A DNA stretch of 64,000 bases from Prorocentrum cordatum (taxonomy: Eukaryota > Sar > Dinophyceae > Prorocentrales > Prorocentraceae). The stretch lies in the NCBI GenBank assembly GCA_963575745.1, contig CAUYUJ010012558.1:401001-465000 (forward strand), read 5' to 3'. The notes under the pieces are model-generated. The model was not told the DNA's origin. It did not search any database and was given only the letters and a program-made list of their open reading frames with translations. A program made the position numbers and the translations under genes. The number at the start of each line of letters is the position of its first letter. Position 1 is the first letter of the stretch. Of the stretch, positions 1 through 10,239 are shown in pieces.

Positions 1-274
1 GACGACTCAGTGGCAGTGGCGAGATAGTGGCACGTGGCAATTTGCAGTGCGGGCGGCTCTGAGGTCAAGCCTCGCATGATGGGACCTCAGCTGAGACCCC
101 TCCGCTGCCCCCGCAAGCGAAGTTCTGGAGGGGCGAACCATGCAGTCCCGGGTGGGCCTTCATAGGGGGCCTCCGTGGACCGCGCGGCCCTATCATAAAC
201 GTGATGTCGGCTGGATTTCGTCCAGGCTTCGACCACCCTTCATCACCCTATCGTTGTCTACGGGCGCGCTGACG

Positions 275-320
<46 letters not shown>

Positions 321-1655
321 CCCTGGCGGGGCCCCGAACGTAGTGGCTCAGGGCGGCGCACGGCGAGGGAGACGCGAAGGGCTAAAGGGACCCAGCGGGT
401 CCCCGAACGTGGTGGCCCAGAGATCGGTCGCGCGGGCGCGGGCGCTCGCCCCCTATCGCCCTTCCATTCCCTCCTCTCCCTCGTCGTCGCCGCGGTCGTC
501 GTCGTCGTCGTCTTCGTCTCGCCATCGTTCGGACGTCCATTCCCCGTGCGTGTTGAGGTCCCGCACGTGTATGTCTCCGTAAGATGACCAAAGATTATCT
601 GCCATGGTCCTCGCCGAGAACAAACCCACATGTCCGAGCGATGCCAAGTCGTCTGTCGTTCCCCCGTCTTGCCGCTGGACTCCGCTGCGTTGGTAAAAGT
701 GGTGTCCAGGAGACCCTCAGAGGAGCAAGGGGGCGGCATACACATCAACGTTCGGACGGCGACGCCGCGCGCCAGGGAGGGGGGTCCAGCGCCGATCCAA
801 GAACTCCGCGCGGAGCTCCGGAATACTCAACGGTTCTGCATGGTTCTCTTCGTATCCTGCACGATGCGTTGGCGGTCCGTCGTCCGTCGTCCGTGGCCGT
901 CGTCGCCGTCCATCCGTCCGTCCTCATTGTCGCCGCCGCCGCCGTCGCCACTGTCGTCCTCGTGGGCCTCCATGGCTCCTGGATCTTCTCCTCCTCCTCC
1001 TCCTCTTCCTCCTCGCCCAGGGGGTGTCTGCGAGAAGCAGCAGCAGGCGGATCTGCTCGTCACGACACAGGCTCCTCGCCAGGATACTGGTGAATTCCAC
1101 AACCTTGACTGCGGCTCGTCCCTGCTCAAGAAACACAATTCGACGTCGCAATTCCTTTCTCACCGTGGAGAAGCGAAACCACAGGGGGACGGGGAGAGAG
1201 CAGGAGGGTAGAGCGAGGTCGGATGAGGATAGAATGGTAGAGGAAGACAGGCGGCGGAGGGGTATGAACTGGATGGGGCCCCAGAAACTCGATCGATGGG
1301 GGGGGGAGGCCAAATCGGCTCAAAACCATCTGGTGCAAGTTCACGCTGGATCCGTCTTTGACGGTCCTGGGGCTCGAAAACGGCCCCTAGAGGCAGAGAC
1401 AGGCAACCGGAGCCAGTCCTTCCATGCTCGAACCCAGCACCTCGAACCTTCCCCCTCCCCGCAGGAACCAGTGCCGGGCCACCTCGGGCCCCCAGTCGAC
1501 ACCAGGAAGGGGCAGCGCGAGGAGGTCCTGCACTGTCCTCCCCTCCCAGGGTGGCGGCGGCCGCTCGCCGCCGTCATCCTCGTGAGCCTCCCTGGCTGCT
1601 GGCTCCCTGCCTTCTCCTCCCGCTCCTCGATTCAGCTCGTGGGCGAGCTGCTCTA
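1..1655. other. Low-complexity intergenic DNA, no gene supported
   Basis: Open frames here are short and overlap on both strands, with Arg/Ser/Pro-rich translations typical of GC-rich simple sequence. A (GAC)n run lies at about 271-318. A short phrase ending in CCCCGAACGT(A/G)GTGGC occurs twice, near 334 and 400, suggesting a small duplication. I see no domain, splice pattern or spliced leader. Confidence 0.5.
271..318. repeat. (GAC)n trinucleotide microsatellite
   Basis: About 15 near-perfect GAC units. A longer array of the same unit lies at 44758-44813. Confidence 0.95.
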
Positions 1656-1929
1656 GTCTTGGGCTCGTCGTCGTCGTCGTTGTCGACGACGTCGTCGTCG
1701 TCCTGTCCCATCCTCCCCTTCTGGGAGGGAGGCGGCCGCTCCTCTTCCTTCAGCTCGCGGGCGCGCTGCTCCTCCGCGGCCGCCGCCGCGGCCTCCTCCC
1801 GCGCGGCGGCGCCCCGGCGGGGCGGCGAGGGCGAGTGCGACCTCCGCAGGACGGCGCGCTCGCTCGGGGGGGGGGGGGCCGCCACCGCCGTCGGCGCCGG
1901 GGAGGACGAGGGAGGGGGAAAGAAGGGAG

Positions 1930-2165
1930 GCGGAGGGAAGAAGGTGAGGAGGAGGAGGAGGAGGAGGAGGAGGAGGAGGAGGAGGAGAAGAGAGACGAGG
2001 ATCAGGGGGGGAGGGGGATGGGGAGGAGAAGGAGGAGGAGGAAGAGAACGAGGAGGAGGAGGAGGAGGAGGAGGAGGAGGAGGAACGCTGCTGCTGCGGG
2101 GGGGGTGGCACCGCCGCCGTAGGCGCCGGAGAAGGAGAGGGAGGGAAAAGGAGGAGAAGGAGGAG
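1930..2165. repeat. (GAG/GGA)n trinucleotide array
   Basis: Two dense purine blocks (about 1945-1990 and 2025-2085) sit in a GA-rich stretch. They encode Glu, Arg or Gly runs on one strand and Ser, Leu or Pro runs on the other, so long open frames here are artefacts. The array abuts the dispersed repeat that starts near 2165. Confidence 0.9.
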
Positions 2166-2370
2166 GACCAGTGCAAACCGAAGATGCATCAACGATGTTG
2201 CAAAACACCCTCCATCCAAATTCCCTCTTCGTAAGTCTCTACAAATATTTCGGCTCATTGCGGGAAAAGTCCCATTAGAAGACAACCGTTTGAGAATCCT
2301 CAACTGGTCCACACACCCTTCCTTGGACCTCAATGCCGCGAGTCAGTGTGACTGTTTAGCCCTGGCAGTG
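2165..2370 (+). repeat. Dispersed repeat, copy 1 of 3
   Basis: Roughly 200 bp resembling 31985-32190 in the same orientation (about 70% by eye). Its first 46 bp resemble the reverse complement of 41461-41506. Shared landmarks are GATGTTGCAA, AGAAGACAACCGT and a GACCTCAATGCCGCGA-like phrase. A trinucleotide array borders it immediately upstream. Confidence 0.6.
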
Positions 2371-3813
2371 GAGGGATTGAGGAGGAGGAGGAGGAAGAGG
2401 AGGAGGAGGAGCATGGCAACACTTCCCTGGCTTGCTTTCAGGAGTCGGTCTTGGAGGCCCGGAACTTGTATCACCTGCGCATGCTCTCCAAACCCGACGG
2501 CGGCCGCTGTTGGGCAGTCTACCTTGTGCCAAAAACGACCACGTCCACCACGACACCGACAGCGAGTCCAGTTCAGAATGAGCAGGCACTGCTGTAGGCC
2601 TTCGTCACTGCCCTTTTCGTACTCGCTTTAATGCTCCAGATGGGGCCCGCGACGGTTCCTGCCAGGGCGTGCCCGTGCTTCCTGGAATATCGTTGAGGCT
2701 CGTGGACTTTAGTGGAGGTCTTAGCCCTCTTTTGGAACTCTTGGCAGTTGGGCCATCTTGCATGCTCATGAGGCCCAAGAGGCCGATTCCAGAAACCATC
2801 TTGGGGGCCTTTCGAACGTCTCTTGGAGGCTTTGGGATTGTTCTGAACCGACTTCGGGCGTCCTGAGATCCGTAGGGAGCTGTGTCGGAGCCTCCTGAAA
2901 TTCATTCAGCAATCCTTCGCATCCTGTTGGCCACTCTTGGATTCCAATTAGAATCCCCGCCCGGATTCGGCACATCTCTGCGGATCGTGCTCCGTGGCTC
3001 CATCTGCAGTGACACTGACGCAGACTCCTCACGCAGATCGTGTTCCGCAACGAGCTCCAATTGCGCGCCTCCTCAAATCTCTTGGCTAGTCCTGGAGAAA
3101 TCCTGAGCCGCCAAGGCAACATTCGAGAGAAGCCGAGGGAATACATCGGGTATAAGTTTGTTTTGACGCATCCATGTTTGGAAGTCCTCTGCCTCATAAT
3201 CCTGAATTCAAATAAGAATGCGTCTGACCACAAGCAACTGCATAGACTTCTCGGTGGGAGGAGGATGACTGCAGCAGCCTCTTGACTTGATGAGATAGGG
3301 GTTCGGAAACAGCTCAATTCCAAATCTCATGAGTGTTTATGTTGGGGTGGATGTCTCAGGCAGAACCGCTGTTTGGGGTTCTATTTCGGGCACGACGGGT
3401 AGCTCAAGTGCTTTTCCTTGTTCCTGGCTTTGCTGTCTGTTGCGGCTCCTTGCTGCTCTTTTATCTTTTGCCTCGAGAGGTCGCGACATCGTCGGCCAGT
3501 CGCGCAGGAGGGCGATGAAGAATTCAGCATCGAAAACGATGATTACACTAGAGAACAACTCAAGCAGTGGATGGTTGGATCGATGGAGTGAGATGGATTG
3601 TGATATCAATCAGGCGATCGACGGTGAGCTCGATCGGGAACCAGCAAGCGCGCACCCGGGAACCCAGAACTGGGAAGCTGGGAATGTTACAGATTCTGTA
3701 GACCATTTCGGGCGAATATTGTGCAGCGTAGGCTGTAAAGACAGGGCAGGAGAGCTTCGCTCTGAATACTCGTGCTAAGCAGGACACTCTGCCTCCGACG
3801 GGCCTACGTCCAT
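2371..3813. other. Intergenic DNA, no gene recognised
   Basis: A short (GAG)n run lies at about 2375-2412. The rest is unique-looking sequence of moderate GC. Open frames are short, mutually overlapping and without recognisable motifs. It may contain the 3' flank of the minus-strand esterase-like gene that ends at 3814. Confidence 0.4.
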
Positions 3814-4730
3814 CTACGTTCGGCGACCATCGAACGCCTTGGCAAGAAGGTCTTCCAAGAATGGGGCGTGCTTTGCGACAGCATCTTCGGAAACATGTGT
3901 GCAATCTATCTCCCGATTCCCATCCTTTTCTTTGCAAGTGACCGTGAAGTTCGCACAAATCTGCGTAATAGTTCCACGGGTTAGCAAAAGCACACTTCCC
4001 GTCAGAGCGCTCGTTGTCCTTGGCAACCTCAGCCTCCACAAGAGAGTTGTGCTGGAAAATGGGCTGCCGCTCCAGCGCGGCCCTGTCGTGGCACGCGCAG
4101 TCCCCAGTCTCTGGGCCGTTGTACTCCCCGGTCTCGGTCTTGAAGTGCTGCGGGGGGTGGCCCAAGAACACCATGCGGCCGGCCGATGTGTGGGGCCTCG
4201 TTCGCATGACGGATTAACTTGTTCGTCAGGTCCTGGACCTCTTTGGGATTACGCGTGAACATAGCGTTGTGAGCCATGTTGAGGAAGACGACGTCGAAGT
4301 TCGGGGGCTTCAGCGGAAAGCGGAACACGTCAACAGGCTTAATGTTGTCCATACCGGCACGGTAGTTATAACATCGCATATAAGCAACTACAATGGGCTT
4401 ATGGTTCTCCTTCGTGAACATCTTTGCCTGGGTACCAGCAGACTCGTCCGCCCGGCTTCCCCATAGGCCAACAGGCACATCGGATATGCTTCAACCAAAT
4501 GCAACGGCGCTGCATATGAAGGGATGGTACACCATGTCCATGAGCGAATCGCCGCCAAACAAGACGCGTTTGCCCTGCACCCGCACAAGCATTTCCGAGT
4601 ACTGATGGGCCAAAGCTCCATGATGGAGAGAATTCCATCCTGTCGAGTTGCACTCTCTGTCCGGGAATGGCCAGTTCTCTTCGAAAGTAGTCACCCGTGC
4701 ATCTGCTGGCATCTCAGGAAAGAGGAGGCT
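3814..4730 (-). pseudogene. SGNH/PC-esterase-like gene, 3' part (downstream of the retroelement insertion)
   Basis: The reading frame enters at 4730 in phase with the 24-codon 5' part at 20926-20855, once one copy of the target duplication is discounted. Visible motifs are GGDSLMD (about 4540-4558, block I of SGNH hydrolases, nucleophile Ser), a hydrophobic FDVVFLNMAHN segment, and DCTH near the C-terminus (about 3884-3910), which matches the DxxH triad motif of PC-esterases. These families are O-acetyl or lipid esterases, often secreted. The substrate here is unknown. The copy is broken: there is an in-frame TGA at 4491-4493, a frame change near the G run at 4152-4157, and another near 3990-4030. 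The SL relic and lack of obvious introns suggest a retroposed mRNA. The family call rests on three motifs. Confidence 0.5.
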
Positions 4731-4735
4731 TGCTG
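4731..4735. repeat. Target-site duplication TGCTG (left copy)
   Basis: TGCTG abuts the left LTR and recurs at 20855-20859 directly after the right LTR. Five-base duplications are typical of copia integrases. Removing one copy restores the reading frame of the interrupted gene. Confidence 0.85.
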
Positions 4736-5001
4736 AGTCTGAAGTGACTATGGTAAGTCAAATAGCATCCGATTCCATGAAAACGGATGGCAAATTGCGT
4801 CCGGTGCCGTACTGTGGTGGTTCAGTAAGGGGAATGGGCGGATAAGATAAGATAAAATCGATGTAATGATTTTTCCAGCACATAGCGAACACAAGCAGTG
4901 TCCGGGCAAATAGGGCGCGCGTGCCTTGAGCCAAAAGCAACGGCGCGCGAGCTATACTCCCGATCCTATATAACATCTCCCAAAGAGCTACCCTTTAAAG
5001 T
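4736..5001 (-). repeat. 3' LTR
   Basis: Matches 20589-20854 over 266 bp. Most differences are in the part below 4870; the rest is nearly identical. On the plus strand it begins AGTCTG and ends TTTAAAGT, so it lacks the usual TG...CA ends. It contains an SL-like stretch (4925-4943) and a TATATAA-like motif. It also repeats the first codons of the gag frame, because the coding frame starts in the LTR. Confidence 0.9.
4925..4943 (-). other. SL-like sequence inside the 3' LTR
   Basis: On the minus strand this reads CCGTTGC then TTTTGGCTCAAG. It matches the dinoflagellate SL core except for a 2-nt gap and one substitution. The identical stretch is in the other LTR at 20779-20797. Confidence 0.5.
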
Positions 5002-5060
5002 CGGGAGGGGAGGAGACGGTGAGTATAGCCGCGCAGCCGTTAGGCTCTACAGAGGCCGCG

Positions 5061-5339
5061 CGCACGACTGTTTGCAAGAAAAACAGTGCGTACAGTCTGG
5101 CCTAACACCAGACTGTAAGGCGAGTTTCCTCGCAAAGCATTTCACGCATACGCGAGATAGCGCCTTGGACATCAAAGGGCTATCGGCCCGGCTAGAGGTA
5201 AGCCAAACAGGCTATACCTCTCCGAGCAAGAGGGTATTAAAGCACAGAGCCTGAATCAATCTGAACAGGCTCGCTACCAAGCGTGAAAAGTAAGGCTCGT
5301 TCCCGAGCAACTAGGAGGGCGCCTCTGTATTAGGCGCCC
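5061..5339. other. Hairpin cluster in the 3' untranslated region of the retrotransposon
   Basis: At least seven stem-loops lie in 280 bp. They are: 5061-5090 (7-bp stem plus 3-bp basal helix); 5091-5117 (perfect 10-bp stem, 7-nt loop); 5120-5133; 5194-5221 (7 bp plus inner 4 bp); 5247-5272 (7 bp); 5295-5308; and 5317-5339 (perfect 8-bp stem, 7-nt loop). Those at 5120 and 5295 belong to the element-wide 14-nt hairpin family. The block lies between the RNase H end and the 3' LTR, partly overlapping the last codons. Confidence 0.75.
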
Positions 5340-5825
5340 ATGCTGGCAAACTGGACCGCGGGGGCAACAAGGACAGACAAAAACTGATGACTTAGGCTTG
5401 TTTCTGTCCTCAGGACCCCGAAAGGGAACAAACTGCTTCAAATCATACTTAAATGACTGAGTGCCTGACATCACCTCCAAAAGCAGTTCCCGATCGATAC
5501 TCCCCTTTGTATGCCCATCTGCGGTCATGTCTCTAGTATCACACCACTACACGTGATGCACTATACCTATATCCATGAGCTCACGTATCCAGCTGATATG
5601 TCCCAGCAACGTCCGTTCCGTCGGTATCTTAAGATCTTTACTGGATAGCGATGTGTATACAGACTCAGCGTCTATGGTAAGGGATACTTTAATAGCTAGG
5701 CCTCCAACTTCACGCATATCTCGTAGTTGTCGTGGAGTCAGGGCCCCTGCCTTGAGCTCGTGGAGACTGATGAGCGTAGGGTAACACTCATCAAGGTTGT
5801 GTGCAGCTGCGTGCCTCAGCGGCAT
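5274..5825 (-). pseudogene. Retrotransposon RNase H, C-terminal half
   Basis: Two blocks in the same frame (5825-5550 and 5546-5274) are separated by an in-frame TAG at 5547-5549. Reading across it gives HHV, stop, WCDTRDMTADGHTKG. The TADxHTKG motif is the C-terminal signature of copia RNase H, preceded by the IDAESVYTSL segment. RNase H removes the RNA strand during reverse transcription. A stop this close to the C-terminal motif would remove a conserved part of the enzyme. The first acidic residue of the domain lies in the preceding block (5835-6407). The frame ends at 5274 inside the hairpin cluster. Confidence 0.75.
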
Positions 5826-5834
5826 AGCTGGACC

Positions 5835-6407
5835 TCACTTGCAATCGGTGTGATTTACATAGTCCGTCGCAAAAGTGGATGAAGGATTTGCCTTGAGGCG
5901 AGTTTCCTCGCCGCAATACGTTCGGCCCCCTTTGCCGTAGCCCTTAGTCTCATCGTCTTCCTCCCCGGTGAGCTTCCGATACCCCGAATCACTGTGTATA
6001 TCTACTTCGCTCGTCGGTTTCATCCGAGGGAAGGTGATGCGTTTCGGGCTGCTGATCAGCTTTCGCGTCACAACATTCAGTCGCCTGACTTGTAAGTTGG
6101 TGGGCTCTTGAATCTTCTGGAGAGAGACCACATACACCATAAGCCAGACTTGAGTAAGAAGGGCATTGGCGAGAGCTCCTCGCAGGCTAACGAACATGTC
6201 GGTGATGAGTTTGGTAGCTTTGGCGTCAGCCGCCGCTCCCGTAAGTTCGGGGTGTGTGATAGGACGTAGTTGTTTAATGTACTCGTCCTGATCCATGATC
6301 GCACCCCCTTGGTCATTCTTGGTGTAGCGAACGGCGCAGTTCGTATAATAATGTTTGTTGAGCTTGCATTTACCAAACACCTTTTTCGACACGTTGTACA
6401 TAGTCAC
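5835..6407 (-). pseudogene. Reverse transcriptase C-terminus and start of RNase H
   Basis: Shares its frame with the downstream RNase H block, but an in-frame TGA at 5835-5837 separates them. The text resembles the copia RT thumb and connection (LRPITHPELTGAAADAKATK, an AALNDLVKRL-like helix replaced by VSLRGALANALLTQVW), then DIHSDSGYRKL, which holds the first RNase H aspartate. It overlaps the preceding block at 6370-6407, where a run of five A on the coding strand (GAAAAAGG) marks the frame change. Confidence 0.75.
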
Positions 6408-8358
6408 TTACATTTTTCTCTAGGCCTGTCATGTTGATGTCGTCGACATGTTTTGCTGTTAACAGATCTTGACTGAATTCAAACTCAGGATCATAACTTG
6501 TCGGTGTGAGGCCTATAGCTCGTGTGGTCGTACGAAGCTTGAGGGAAAACGCTCTTGGGGCGCCCTTTGCACCCGTCCCTGGCTTGAGGCACCCGAGGCA
6601 GTGTCGGCTTTCATCGTGAGAGGAGAAGCATGGCAGTGTACGGAGCACCTGGGCGCTTCCTGGTGGAAGAGTGAAGCAGACCATGCGAGTTTCCTCGCCA
6701 GTGGCATGAGCAAGTTCCTCATAGGTCAAACCTTTGAGGAACGCTTTATCGATATCCATGGATGCTAAGATCCATTCTGGATGGCATGCCGCCTCGCTTG
6801 CCAGGGGCCTCTGGGGCCGCCTTCGAGCAATTCCTGATAAGGTTTCTACATCGAACGCCTCCGTGTCCATAAATCCACGAAGGACAAGTCTGAGACGAAT
6901 GGTTTTCACGTTCTCGGTGCCTACCTTCACAAACTTCCACTTGTATACATATCTGGATGTCGTGATGTTGGAAGCTTTAGATAGGTCATACATCTCAAAG
7001 CACCGGTTATCAAGCCAGATCTTGAGTTCGGTGCAGAAGGCTTCACTAACTTCTTTCGGGTGTGCTGCTATGTCGGCTTTGGTGAGTAGGTCGTCTTCCT
7101 TGACTACCACAGCACGTTTAGCAGCCGATGATACGTATACTCTCATCGTTGCGACCATGTCAGTTTCGAGCTGTGCCAGTTGGGTCTGATCCAACACTAC
7201 CTTTGACATTTCTGGTGTAAAACATAACTCAACATGAGGACCATGTTCATCACTGTCAAGAGAATAGCCCTCGTCAGGTGTAGTTGAGCATAGAGAGATA
7301 AGACAGAGCTCTCGTGGTTCAGGCTCGTCTCCGAGCATTTCCGACACTACGATATCTTCGTCCACGGATGCTGAGACCAGAACACATTGGTCGGGCAGCA
7401 TAGTTGTTGGGGCGCGGTAGAGATGATCGTCGGTAACCGTTGTGGGATGAAGGTCCATACGTAACTCATCGTACCACTCCTCCATCATCATAGCTTCGAT
7501 GTCATGTTCCTCGTTTTCTTCGTAGATGGTAGACAGGCGACCTTCACTTGGTGATGAAGCACCTGGGGTGTCTGGTGGAGGCCTGTCTCCAGGCTGGTCG
7601 TGTTCTCCAGACGTTGTGCCCAAGTGCTGATACTTGGCAAGGTCGTCATGAAATCCTAGGGAAGGAACATGTGACGTCAAGCACTGGATGAGTCTGGAGT
7701 GAGTGCTACCAGTGATTTGAGACATGTTCAGGCCAGTGCCCACACACTCATAATAGTGGAAGGCTGGGTTGACATCGTTGTCGTAGTGGATCAGTGTAGA
7801 CCCGGTGGCGTACTTTACTGCAAGTAGATTAGACACACTCTTGGCCAATGTAACTGCTACTACACGTTCAACTCGGAAATAATTTCGCACGAGATACTGT
7901 AGTGCAAGATGTACACGCGGGTGGAACTTGCTGTCGTCCGAAAGATTGAGGTTTCCATTGTAGCCTGGAATATAGCCAAAGACTTTGGCAGGTTTCCCTG
8001 CACCAAGGTGTGCCACATATGTAAGGACGGTTTGCATGGCCATGTTGTCCACGCCGCGTTCCCTGGCAAGGAGGCATTCAATGTATAGCGCGTGACGAGC
8101 ATCAGGATACATTACAATTACCTCACGTGATCCTGCCTTGACAACGACGTGTCCTCGTTCAGGCACGTTACGGATCACAGGAAACGGGCCATTCCAGCCT
8201 CCATGATCGTCCTTAGTGGCAGCAGGTCGGTGATAGTCGACCAAGTCCCCTGCTGAGTAAAGGCGAGCACCATCTGGGGCCGTTTTGGCCCTGAGAGCAC
8301 GATTTGTCTTAGCTACCGCCGTGGCTTGAGTTATTGCATCAAGGCTAACTTCCCTCAT
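6370..8358 (-). pseudogene. Integrase C-terminal domain plus copia reverse transcriptase
   Basis: Residues about 1-110 form an integrase C-terminal region (DLVDYHRPA, WNGPFPVIRNVPERGHVVV, an SH3-like WxGP pattern). An acidic linker of about 250 residues follows. The RT starts near SRYVYKWKFVKVG and includes IRLRLVLRGF, ASMDIDKAFLKG (first catalytic Asp), KGAPRAFSLKL and KHVDDINM. The last is the YVDD box with His for Tyr, keeping both catalytic aspartates (about 6435-6455). One hairpin copy encodes EETR at 6685, another AGKPA at 7988. The frame enters after a GT microsatellite shift and leaves at the A5 run near 6378. Confidence 0.85.
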
Positions 8359-10217
8359 GCGGCGTTCTCGTTCGTGACCTGACGTCTCGGGTCCCTTAGG
8401 GAATTCCAGGGTGTCGAGGTCAGGAAGAAAGGAGGGCTGTCGCCCAGTGTGTGTGTGTGTGTGTGTGCTTGGTATGGCGATACTCCGTTGTAGAGCGTGA
8501 AGGCGTTGGTGACGAAGATGCCTTCAGACAATACTCTAGTAAATACAACAGGGATGTTGTGTCTGTTCAGCTCTTCCTCAAACATATGGAGAGTACCCCT
8601 AAGAATACCGTTGCGTGAGTCGATCGAGGTCGCGTGTTGGCCAGGCGCTCGGATACGAAGTGCCGTACCCTTGTTCGCCAACATGGCCTTGGCAGTGTCA
8701 TTGTTTAGGGCGCCTTCTCCATCTGAATACAAGACTTTGAAGGGTCCATGATAGGCAATCCAGCAGTAGTGGTAGGCGTTGAATATAGCGTCACGTTCTC
8801 TATCGGAAATCTCTTGGCCTGCTGCCAGGCGAATACATCGGTCCATAATATGAAATATGGTTCGTTTCTTGTAAAACATGAGATCTACTTCGCCTTCATC
8901 GAGCCAATTTCCAGGAAGGCTTACAGAAGGTAGCGCCGAATTTCCTGGATGTTCCCATGCTCTACATTCCCGACATGCGTCACCAATTTCTTTGATCATA
9001 TTTAGTCGAACGTTGTCGAGTCCCACTTTGTCTAGGATTAGCCTCATCTTGGGTTCCTTCGCATGATACCACCGTAAGTGCAGTTTACGGAGTTCCTTTT
9101 TGACTACATGAGGTTCGTGACTACGGAGATTTTGCAGACTGCGTTGGATGCCAAATCTCGCCCAGTCGGGCAGTCGCGGAGCCCCCGAGCCGGTTGAGGC
9201 AAGAGGGTTCCTTGTAGCTCTCCGCAGTCGGTCTCCTTCGTCAACTGCATCTGGTGGTGGTGGTGCGCCTTGTAGGCGGCCGCGGCGGGCCGCTACCTGC
9301 GGCGGCTCGCCAGAAGACGCGGAAGGCTTGTTTCCACGCTCGGGCGCGTCTCGCAGTATATCGTAACTGCTGGCGCCAGATGTAGGATCAGCGTTCCCAA
9401 AGGCTCGTGGTCGCGGTGGCCTGGCGCGAGCGCCCTGACGGCCACCCGATGCTGAAGCTTGGCCCTCCCCAGGTTTGGGTAAGGGTTTCCACCGAGCTGG
9501 CACATTGTTGCCCTCGGGATCATGATCATCTGGGAGTTTGAACGGCTCAGCAAAACGACATTTGCCGGGCTCAGTGTCGAGGTGGTTCTTAACACCCTTG
9601 CTTCTCGTAAGGTCCCTTTGGCATGCAGGGCATGGCCAATATACAGAGATAGAATCATGACGCTTACACTGTGTAGGGTCTCTGTTGTGGCTGGGACTGT
9701 CCTTTCGGACGTTGTCGATGCATGCTGGGCATGTAGCCACTTTTGGGATGATACGATCGCCGATGCGTCTCACACCTCCTCCTGGTTCAGCTTGATCAGG
9801 AAGGTCAGCAGGGTAAGCATGCGCAGTACGTGCAGGCGCGTCTCCGCGCGTGGTGTCGATGGCTTTCGCCAAATAGACGGCTTCCACAAAGGCAGACTGC
9901 AGTCGTCGAGTATATTTTTGTGCCAGTGAAAGCTCTCTGTTGCACGGTTGTGCGTGCACATGCTGACCGTTGCATTTGAGTCGTTCAAAGGGTTTAAGAA
10001 CCGTCTCGTCGTTGCTGGTGATATTTGTCGGCTTCTTGATATAGTCGCCAGCCGTATCTTTAAGTCCCGTCGCAGATTGGTCGATGTGTACGGTTGTAAT
10101 ATGTGATCGGTTGGCAAGTTCTTTCCATGGGGAAATATCATCCACCCATGTTCCTGTGGTTTGTTCGCGTATAAACCACCTCCGTACATTATCTTGGGTA
10201 ACAGCTTGTTTTGCCAC
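8355..10217 (-). pseudogene. Cys/His clusters, GAG-pre-integrase and integrase core
   Basis: The first 100 residues look like the C-terminal continuation of the methyltransferase-like module upstream (TGTWVDDISPW, IKKPTNITSN, CNGQHVHAQP). Two Cys/His clusters follow at about residues 165-235 (CPAC...H...C, twice). The GAG-pre-integrase zinc site (LHLRWYH...CREC) lies near residue 395. The integrase core has Asp in EVDLMF and Asp in LYSDGEG. About 33 residues later SIDSRNG carries Asp where the DD35E family has Glu. Near the end a GT microsatellite (8447-8467) encodes AHTHTHT and throws the frame off, so the last 25 residues are out of frame. Confidence 0.8.
8447..8467. repeat. (GT)10 microsatellite inside integrase
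   Basis: A pure GT run in coding sequence. Downstream the conserved integrase frame moves to the next block (6370-8358), as expected if slippage changed the repeat length by a number not divisible by three. Confidence 0.9.
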
Positions 10218-10239
10218 AATAAGTTATGTGTGGCAAATC

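Noticed and set aside
1551-2333. Overlapping 200-227-codon frames on both strands near 1.6-2.3 kb
   Set aside because: Poly-Arg/Gly/Glu or poly-Ser/Pro/Leu translations of trinucleotide arrays without domain or leader.
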